Source: a virus
Strand: one strand, 5' to 3'
Length of the DNA stretch: 24,908 bases
IMG/VR virus record: IMGVR_UViG_3300048583_000202
Coordinates: 1 to 24,908 of that record
Made by a program: the position numbers and the translations under genes. The stretch's first letter is position 1. Every line of letters starts with the position of its first letter. Shown piece after piece: positions 20,216-24,908 of the stretch. Under the pieces are notes generated by a model that saw nothing but the letters and a program-made list of their open reading frames with translations, was not told where the DNA came from and did no database searches.

Positions 20216-20607
20216 CGATGCAGCCTAATTGATTTCAGTTTTTCTCTGTTTGGATCATTCTCAACCGAAAAATACCACATAGAAGTGATTTCTCGGCTTG
20301 TATAAACATCACCAAAATAATTGCGGTATGGATATGTGGGATCCACCACAAAATTTTTCTTGTTAAGCCCGAGGGAAAAACACAGCGAATTCATGTACTC
20401 GAGCTCTGCTTCTAGAACAATTGTCGTACCGAACCCATCGGCCTGAGCTGCCCACTCAGCCCAAGCTGATCCTTCTTCGACATAACGAGTATTTGCAAAA
20501 TATCGAGACGCTAGTGCTTGGGCATGTGCCGCTTGTGCGCCAAGTTTACCCGGATTCATATCCGGAATATCCTTGCGCATAATGATGTAGAGAATATGAT
20601 TTTTCAT
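20212..20607 (-). CDS. Peptidyl-tRNA hydrolase, Pth2 family
   Basis: The 131-residue protein begins NHILYIIMRKDIPDMNPG and continues GKLGAQAAHA, the Pth2 signature (M-R-x-D-L...G-K-x-A-A-Q-x-x-H-A; residues about 10-29). The W-A-x-x-A-D-G-F-G-T-T-I-V-L segment and D-P-T-Y-P-Y loop also fit. Pth2 enzymes release peptides from peptidyl-tRNA that has dropped off stalled ribosomes. AAGG precedes the ATG. Located between an L7/L12-motif protein and the cca region, it strengthens a tRNA/translation theme. Some phage Pth2-like proteins may have other uses, and activity is not shown. Confidence 0.78.
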   Translation of the reverse strand: MKNHILYIIMRKDIPDMNPGKLGAQAAHAQALASRYFANTRYVEEGSAWAEWAAQADGFGTTIVLEAELEYMNSLCFSLGLNKKNFVVDPTYPYRNYFGDVYTSREITSMWYFSVENDPNREKLKSIRLHR

Positions 20608-20608
20608 C

Positions 20609-20911
20609 TTAGCCTTTATATGAGGTATATTTTCTTAGTACATCAATGGCTTCTTTTAGGCCGTACCCGGACACCGCCCGAATTTCTTTTACCGCATCAA
20701 CGAGTCGATTGTTGTTGACCAAATACTGAAGAGAATTAATAAACTTTTCATCAAAGTCTGGTCTCTCAAATTTTTCCTCAGTCAGGGGCAATTTTGCCGA
20801 CGGTTCTTCTGCGAAGAATTTGCTTAGATTACTCGTATATGTGACTACACCAGAATTGACATCTGTCACTAGCCAACCGTTTGAGATTTGCGCAATTGTA
20901 AATTTTTCCAT
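20609..20911 (-). CDS. Protein with ribosomal L7/L12 C-terminal-like motif (100 aa)
   Basis: Residues about 69-93 (NRLVDAVKEIRAVSGYGLKE, then AIDVL) resemble the helix-loop-helix of bL12 C-terminal domains (K-I-x-V-I-K-x-V-R-E-x-T-G-L-G-L-K-E-A-K-x-L-V), which recruits translation GTPases. The first 60 residues are unrelated and beta-rich. So it is not a full L12 but could mimic its factor-binding face. It starts at 20911, sharing one base with the previous stop (TAATG), and is one base from the peptidyl-tRNA hydrolase start. Functional assignment is tentative. Confidence 0.65.
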   Translation of the reverse strand: MEKFTIAQISNGWLVTDVNSGVVTYTSNLSKFFAEEPSAKLPLTEEKFERPDFDEKFINSLQYLVNNNRLVDAVKEIRAVSGYGLKEAIDVLRKYTSYKG

Positions 20912-21096
20912 TAGATAATTTTCTCCAGTGCTGATGGCTTATGAGCCGATGAAATATAACCGCCGCTCCCGGTCTTTAGATGTACGGTATAAACAGGGGT
21001 ATTGGGGAAGAATTCGACTCGTTTCACAACAGCAAGTCGCCCAAAGTAAAAATTGGCTTCATCAACGATCCGAACCGTGTCACCTGGGTTTAGCAT
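20911..21096 (-). CDS. Small KOW/SH3-like protein (61 aa)
   Basis: The product starting MLNPGDTVRIVDEANFYFGR looks like a small beta-barrel: PGDTVRIV, then RLAVVKRVEFF and VYTVHLKTG, as in KOW or SH3-type nucleic-acid or protein binding domains. The frame is open further upstream, but GGAGG followed by five bases precedes ATG 21096, and this start leaves the upstream gene's 3' end free. An ATG 12 bases earlier (21108) is less likely. Function unknown. Confidence 0.65.
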   Translation of the reverse strand: MLNPGDTVRIVDEANFYFGRLAVVKRVEFFPNTPVYTVHLKTGSGGYISSAHKPSALEKII

Positions 21097-21121
21097 TTCT
21101 ACCTCCATTGAGAATTTCACC

Positions 21122-21598
21122 CTATCCAACTTTTGGTTCTGAGTCAACAAAAGTTTGTCGATAAATGTGCAACGCTTTCCAACCAGCAGATTTCCCTTCA
21201 TAGGGTGTCTGAAATTTGTAGTATTCTTCTGCTTCACATTTATCACATGAACAAGCCACGGCTGTGCAATCACCACAGTGGTGCCCATGCAGATGTTCAC
21301 GTTTTATGGCTTTCCATCCATGATTGTCAGCAAGTTCCTCTAGTTTTTCTAGTGTAGTTCTATTACCTATTGACCCAAATTTTTTCTCTCCATAAAGAAG
21401 TTGATGAATTTCATTTCTCATTTCATCTGCGGTTTGAAATCTGTGAGATGAGAATTTAAGATTTACCAATTCATCTCGCAGCTTAGTGTAGAGAAACCGC
21501 AACGCTGCGATTTCATGATCTTTGTCATCGTACTCTGGAAGATCAGGCTTGACGAGTTTTCTTGCCCACTCTTTTTCTTCTTCGGTGAACTTATGCAT
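21122..21598 (-). CDS. Unknown protein with Cys/His cluster (158 aa)
   Basis: Not recognised. The helical N-terminal two thirds (FTEEEKEWARKLVKPDLPEY; RFLYTKLRDELVNLKF) is followed by a dense metal-binding candidate, REHLHGHHCGDCTAVACSCDKC (three His and six Cys within about 25 residues, near position 103-124). It could hold one or two zinc ions. The C-terminus is Trp/Tyr-rich. A GTG start at 21631 is possible, but ATG 21598 overlaps the upstream gene by only 8 bp; neither has a clear ribosome binding site. Confidence 0.65.
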   Translation of the reverse strand: MHKFTEEEKEWARKLVKPDLPEYDDKDHEIAALRFLYTKLRDELVNLKFSSHRFQTADEMRNEIHQLLYGEKKFGSIGNRTTLEKLEELADNHGWKAIKREHLHGHHCGDCTAVACSCDKCEAEEYYKFQTPYEGKSAGWKALHIYRQTFVDSEPKVG

Positions 21599-21803
21599 CA
21601 GTTGTTGATATACGTCGATCTGCCAATTCACGACACACTGACCAAAAAATTGTGTTTGCAGCCCAATGGAGATAAAGTGTTTTCCCCATTGGGCTAACGG
21701 GTTGCTTTTTCAATTCGGGTTCCATAATTGTTTTCTGATGGAACTCGTGATATAGGTTCCAGAGTTCTTTATTTGTCAGTTTTTCTAGTTTCTTTTCAAT
21801 CAT
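21591..21803 (-). CDS. Unknown small helical protein (70 aa)
   Basis: Not recognised. The product has a Lys/Glu-rich N-terminal helix (MIEKKLEKLTNKELWNLYHE) and a second helix with Trp and Cys (LHWAANTIFWSVCRELADRR). The ATG at 21803 overlaps the metallophosphoesterase stop as ATGA, so translation is coupled. No motif suggests a function. Confidence 0.65.
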   Translation of the reverse strand: MIEKKLEKLTNKELWNLYHEFHQKTIMEPELKKQPVSPMGKTLYLHWAANTIFWSVCRELADRRISTTDA

Positions 21804-22450
21804 AGTTCAATGTCCTCGTATGTGTCTTGCCCTACACAGATAAAATTTGTGCCCCGGAAATTGAGTTTCTGAGTAATGTGCCAATGTCCATAAATCCAGT
21901 ATTCCGGTTTATGATACTCAAACATTTCTTGAAGAGCCACGTTTGTTTCATTTGGAATCTGCTTAGCTTCTCGTCCGCCCATGGCCAACCCGGTCTTGAT
22001 GAACATTTCGTATGAAACATCAATTGGGGCATCATGGGTCACCATGATTCTGGGCTTGGTCACTTTGTAGATATCAATAATTGTTTCCCATTCCCGAGCT
22101 GACAGTTGCTCAGTATCCCACCAGTCATATCCTGGGGTCCGATAGGCGTGATCAATAGACCAAGCTCCTCCGACATACATGATGTCATTTTCGACTGTTC
22201 CGTCTTTGATCCACCCAAAGATTTCCTTGACTTTGTCGGGGTTATCGTGATTTCCCCGGATAAAGCCGGCCTTGGGTGTTTTTTGATGAAAATCTGAGAT
22301 GCGGTTGTGCCAGTAATCACTTTGGCCGAATCCAACGCCATAATCTCCCACCTGAATTACCCGGTCAGCGCCGTTTTTAAGGGCTTCCTCGGCGTATTCG
22401 TAATACAGCAGAGATTTACCGTGAATGTCGCCAACAAATCTTAGTTTCAT
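21800..22450 (-). CDS. Calcineurin-like metallophosphoesterase
   Basis: The 216-residue protein carries all motifs of the family in order: FVGDIHG (D8, H10), VQVGDYG-type VIQVGDYG (D36), IRGNHD (N67, H68), MVTHDAP, and YGHWH near the C-terminus. These bind a two-metal centre that hydrolyses phosphoesters. In T4-like phages such enzymes are common, with substrates mostly unknown (nucleotides, phosphoproteins or nucleic-acid ends). AGGA precedes the ATG. It is the first gene of the long minus-strand run and sits directly behind a strong sigma70-like promoter. Confidence 0.9.
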   Translation of the reverse strand: MKLRFVGDIHGKSLLYYEYAEEALKNGADRVIQVGDYGVGFGQSDYWHNRISDFHQKTPKAGFIRGNHDNPDKVKEIFGWIKDGTVENDIMYVGGAWSIDHAYRTPGYDWWDTEQLSAREWETIIDIYKVTKPRIMVTHDAPIDVSYEMFIKTGLAMGGREAKQIPNETNVALQEMFEYHKPEYWIYGHWHITQKLNFRGTNFICVGQDTYEDIEL

Positions 22451-22471
22451 GGTTAGTCCTATTCTAGAATC

Positions 22472-22479
22472 GATAAATA
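22472..22479 (+). promoter_or_regulatory. Late-promoter-like box GATAAATA for the receptor-binding gene
   Basis: The plus strand reads GATAAATA, 7 of 8 to the T4 late core TATAAATA, about 40 nt before the ATG at 22519. Position and gene type (tail structural) fit late transcription. It lies face to face with the early minus-strand promoter in a 68-bp divergent region. Confidence 0.5.
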
Positions 22480-22480
22480 C

Positions 22481-22508
22481 ATCATATCACATCCCAGGCA
22501 AAAGTCAA
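22481..22508 (-). promoter_or_regulatory. Sigma70-like early promoter at the head of the minus-strand run
   Basis: The minus strand has TTGACT (22508-22503), a 16-nt spacer, and extended -10 TGA-TATGAT (TATGAT at 22486-22481). The stretch GATGTGATAT is identical to that in the cca promoter. Start predicted near 22474, 24 nt before the metallophosphoesterase ATG. Confidence 0.65.
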
Positions 22509-22518
22509 TAGGAAACTC

Positions 22519-24111
22519 ATGTACAAAACACTCTATGATTTAGTAGAATCAACAGCTACCTTTACTCAGGGCAGTATAGTTCAAGCTGGCGCGTACCAAT
22601 ATGAAGTAACTAGAAAGAAAACAAATCTTTCTGATCCTACTCCGGCAGCTAGAGTGTCAACAAAAAGTGGTTGGCTTCTAAAACCTCTGCTGAATGCTCT
22701 AGGATCAATGACCGCTTCGGCGTTTGGGGGTGACAATTTTTCACACTTGCCATTTTCTGAAAAATATTCTTCATCATCTGCTGCTGACGATTTGCTTGCT
22801 TATGTGAAAGAAGTTGGCTGCCCAGGTGTATTTGATGTTCGTATTTCTAGAAGAGAAGCATTAGTTTTGCCGGATAGCGATCAGAATTATTACTTTCTAG
22901 ATTTGTTGGTGCCGCTCCCCAAGTTAAATTCGTCGGTTTGGGGAGCGGATGAATACATGATTAATGTCACAGGTCGTAACGTTACATTACATGGCCCAAA
23001 ATTAGAATGCATGCACAGAGCCAATGGAATTAGAATTTCGTCTGGAAGCGTGTATATTGATCACGCAAAAATAAAATCATTCACAAACGTCGGAGTTCTG
23101 TTTGCTGGGTCGGCAGGCAACAATGTTTTGTTTGAGCCCGAGATTACGCAAATTGATTCGACCGATCTTCCGAGATTTAATGTTGACTCTAATTATACCG
23201 GAACCTGTATCAAATTTACCAGACCAGATGACATTGTGATAGGAGGAATATCTCGATGGGCTGGCATTTGTGTTCACTTCACTGACACAGCGACAACTTG
23301 CCAACTGATTCGGCATCACCCATATAACGGCCGGCCTTCGATACCAAACGAAGTTTTGCCGAGAAAAAATCCAAAACTCATTCGAGTAGACCGTGGGGCA
23401 AGTAATATCAACATTTTTGATTGCTACTTGGATAATGGACAGATAGATCTATACACAGACAGTACACGATTGAGAAACAACATGTTTCTTTGTAACACAA
23501 AGGCGGTTGAATATACTGAAAAATATGTAATCGGAATACACCCATCCGTTGCTAATCAGGGTATGCCGACCAGACTCGACATTGACACTTATGCGGTTTC
23601 AAATCTTCCAGCAGACTTTAAATTTTTAGATTTTAGATCGAGTGCATCTGCTTGGTGGGCAGTTTCGATGACCCCGGCTGATATAGTGGGGTTGACGAGC
23701 GGCGTAGTAAGAGTGAACGGGCCAGAACATAGCGTTATAACTAGTCCGAATACTGCTGATGGTAATGTTGTAAGCAGAACATACAAACCTGTTGGAACAA
23801 TGCAGTATATAAAACAACTGGGATCCGGCCAAGAATATACGGAGACATATGGTTCGTCATATCAACTCGAAATAAATGGAGTCAATAGATTTCGAGTAAA
23901 TCCAAGCAAAGGTGTTTCGATTGGGCCCGCCGCCCCGCATTCATCCGCGGCACTTGATATACAAAGTTCTGATGGGTTCTTAATTGTTCCTCGGATTACA
24001 TCCGCAGCAAGAGATAATCAAACACCAATTGCAGGCGCAATAATTTACAATACGACAATCAATAAATTTCAGGGCAGAATTGCCGGCGCTTGGGTTGATT
24101 TAAATACATGA
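22519..24111 (+). CDS. Receptor-binding tail protein / tail spike, beta-helix type
   Basis: The 530-residue protein has an N-terminal attachment-like region (MYKTLYDLVESTATFTQGSI), then a repeated parallel beta-helix pattern (INVTGRNVTLHGPKLEC; GIRISSGSVYIDHAKIKSF; GVLFAGSAGNNVLFEPEI; NINIFDCYLDNGQIDLYT). The end is a classic tail-fibre C-terminus: ALDIQSSDGFLIVPRITSAA, then PIAGAIIYNTTINKFQGRIA and a final WVDL. Such proteins bind the cell surface, and some cut polysaccharide; no clear catalytic residues can be named. AATAGG lies upstream of the ATG, with a late-promoter-like box before it. It is followed 22 bp later by another tail protein gene. Confidence 0.85.
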   Translation: MYKTLYDLVESTATFTQGSIVQAGAYQYEVTRKKTNLSDPTPAARVSTKSGWLLKPLLNALGSMTASAFGGDNFSHLPFSEKYSSSSAADDLLAYVKEVGCPGVFDVRISRREALVLPDSDQNYYFLDLLVPLPKLNSSVWGADEYMINVTGRNVTLHGPKLECMHRANGIRISSGSVYIDHAKIKSFTNVGVLFAGSAGNNVLFEPEITQIDSTDLPRFNVDSNYTGTCIKFTRPDDIVIGGISRWAGICVHFTDTATTCQLIRHHPYNGRPSIPNEVLPRKNPKLIRVDRGASNINIFDCYLDNGQIDLYTDSTRLRNNMFLCNTKAVEYTEKYVIGIHPSVANQGMPTRLDIDTYAVSNLPADFKFLDFRSSASAWWAVSMTPADIVGLTSGVVRVNGPEHSVITSPNTADGNVVSRTYKPVGTMQYIKQLGSGQEYTETYGSSYQLEINGVNRFRVNPSKGVSIGPAAPHSSAALDIQSSDGFLIVPRITSAARDNQTPIAGAIIYNTTINKFQGRIAGAWVDLNT

Positions 24112-24133
24112 CAAATCAGATAAGGATTCCCGG

Positions 24134-24908
24134 ATGCCAATCGCCGAAACGACAATCAATAGTACTTCATGGGCCCTAATTGGGGATTTTGTTTCAGAAA
24201 TAACTTTTCAAAACAAAAGCCAATTCCCAATTCAGATAGCAGTAACTTCTACTATCTCCCCTCCGACTGGTGCCGCTGGTCTTCTGTATGAAACATTTCA
24301 AGGTGAAATAAAAACTCAACTTCAGACATTGACAAAAGAAACATTGGTCAATGGAGTGGGATATGTGTGGGCCCGAGCCTCACGAACCCAGCAAATCATA
24401 CAAGATATTTTGTCATATGTTCCGACTGCAGTCGAGTTCGACGGAACGAATGATTGGCTATTCACCGAAAGTGGGTTTTCTGCTCCAGGCGGAAAACAAG
24501 CACTTTTTAGATTTGGATTTTATGTTCCCACTACCTGGCCAGCCTCTGGCACACTTCTTTCTTTTGCAAATTCATCAGATGTAACGCAATTGGAAGTTGT
24601 ATATTCCGCCAACCGAACTTTTACGTTTACTGTCCGAAATTCAGCTGGCAGCACAATTGGTTCATATCAGACCCAAACAAATGGAGTCACATTGGATTCT
24701 TGGTGGACAATCATGGCGGAATTTGATACAAATGTCGGAAAGGGTTGGAGAGTTTATAAGAGAACTCCAGGCGGAACCCTAGCTCCCGACACCGTGACAG
24801 CACAGTCGTTCACTGTAGACGGTATCATTGATACTTGTACACGGGCTCGGGTTGGGGCCACTACAAGTACTGGTACCTCCAGAGTTCCTTTGTCTTATTA
24901 CTCAGACA
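24134..24908 (+). CDS. Tail protein with concanavalin/laminin-G-like domain (3' end outside window)
   Basis: From ATG 24134, with AAGGA seven bases upstream, the frame stays open to the window end (258 codons). The N-terminal part, MPIAETTINSTSWALIGDFV and FQNKSQFPIQIAVTSTISPP, resembles small phage virion adaptor proteins. After about residue 98, TAVEFDGTNDWLFTESGFSA, FRFGFYVPTTWPASGTLLSF, FTFTVRNSAGSTIGSYQTQT and LDSWWTIMAEFDTN follow the jelly-roll pattern of LamG/concanavalin-like lectin domains that bind sugars. It is in the late operon with the receptor-binding protein and probably contributes to host recognition. Confidence 0.78.
   Translation, partial: MPIAETTINSTSWALIGDFVSEITFQNKSQFPIQIAVTSTISPPTGAAGLLYETFQGEIKTQLQTLTKETLVNGVGYVWARASRTQQIIQDILSYVPTAVEFDGTNDWLFTESGFSAPGGKQALFRFGFYVPTTWPASGTLLSFANSSDVTQLEVVYSANRTFTFTVRNSAGSTIGSYQTQTNGVTLDSWWTIMAEFDTNVGKGWRVYKRTPGGTLAPDTVTAQSFTVDGIIDTCTRARVGATTSTGTSRVPLSYYSD

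Noticed and set aside
24108-24179. Short 23-codon frame overlapping the receptor-binding gene stop (ATGA)
   Set aside because: It stops quickly and is out of frame with the better-supported start at 24134, which has a ribosome binding site and an open frame to the window end.
1-24908. CRISPR arrays, insertion sequences, conventional tRNA genes, integrase or attachment sites
   Set aside because: None seen on reading both strands; repeats found are short promoter or leader elements only.

Overview
The window is part of the genome of a large tailed phage of the T4 superfamily (contractile-tail myovirus type). The clearest evidence is a contiguous T4-style block of late-transcription coactivator gp33, helicase loader gp59 and ssDNA-binding protein gp32, together with T4-type RNase H, a PhoH-like ATPase, a PAAR spike-tip protein and receptor-binding/tail-fibre genes. 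A circularly permuted (two-piece) tmRNA gene, whose tag peptide resembles alphaproteobacterial tags, suggests an alphaproteobacterial host. That host assignment is inference.

Layout: (a) 3-1034, plus strand, C-terminal part of a large virion protein (tape-measure-like), ending at a bidirectional terminator. (b) 1058-22450, one almost unbroken minus-strand run of about 42 early/middle genes, most overlapping by ATGA or a few bases. Read in the direction of transcription it contains: metallophosphoesterase; small unknowns; an L7/L12-motif protein; a Pth2-type peptidyl-tRNA hydrolase; a CCA-adding enzyme; glutaredoxin; a nucleoside deoxyribosyltransferase-like protein; a glycosyltransferase; RNase H; HAD phosphatase; PhoH; PAAR; an Acb1-like 2H phosphoesterase (candidate anti-CBASS protein); a PD-(D/E)XK nuclease; several small membrane or zinc-binding proteins; a metallopeptidase-VWA protein paired with a MoxR/CobS-type AAA+ ATPase; the permuted tmRNA; a second VWA protein; then 33-59-32. 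(c) 22519-24908, plus strand, a beta-helix receptor-binding protein and the start of a lectin-like tail protein that runs off the window.

Regulation visible in the sequence: a family of sigma70-like promoters (TTGACT, 15-17 bp, TATxxx, often with an extended -10 TG) lies in the few gaps of the minus-strand run, at 22481-22508, 19775-19803, 9952-9978, 7936-7963 and 2072-2100. Late-promoter-like (C/G)ATAAATA boxes precede the receptor-binding gene, the tmRNA and gene 32, consistent with the phage having gp33. A perfect-consensus plus-strand promoter at 9992-10019 has no plus-strand gene and may drive a small antisense RNA.

The main discovery is the phage-borne permuted tmRNA (about 3901-4290). 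It has a 7-bp acceptor stem with a G3-U70 pair, an encoded CCA, a 13-residue tag ending in LAA and an intervening segment closed by a 10-bp inverted repeat. With the CCA-adding enzyme, peptidyl-tRNA hydrolase and L7/L12-like protein, the phage appears to carry a small kit for tRNA maintenance and ribosome rescue.
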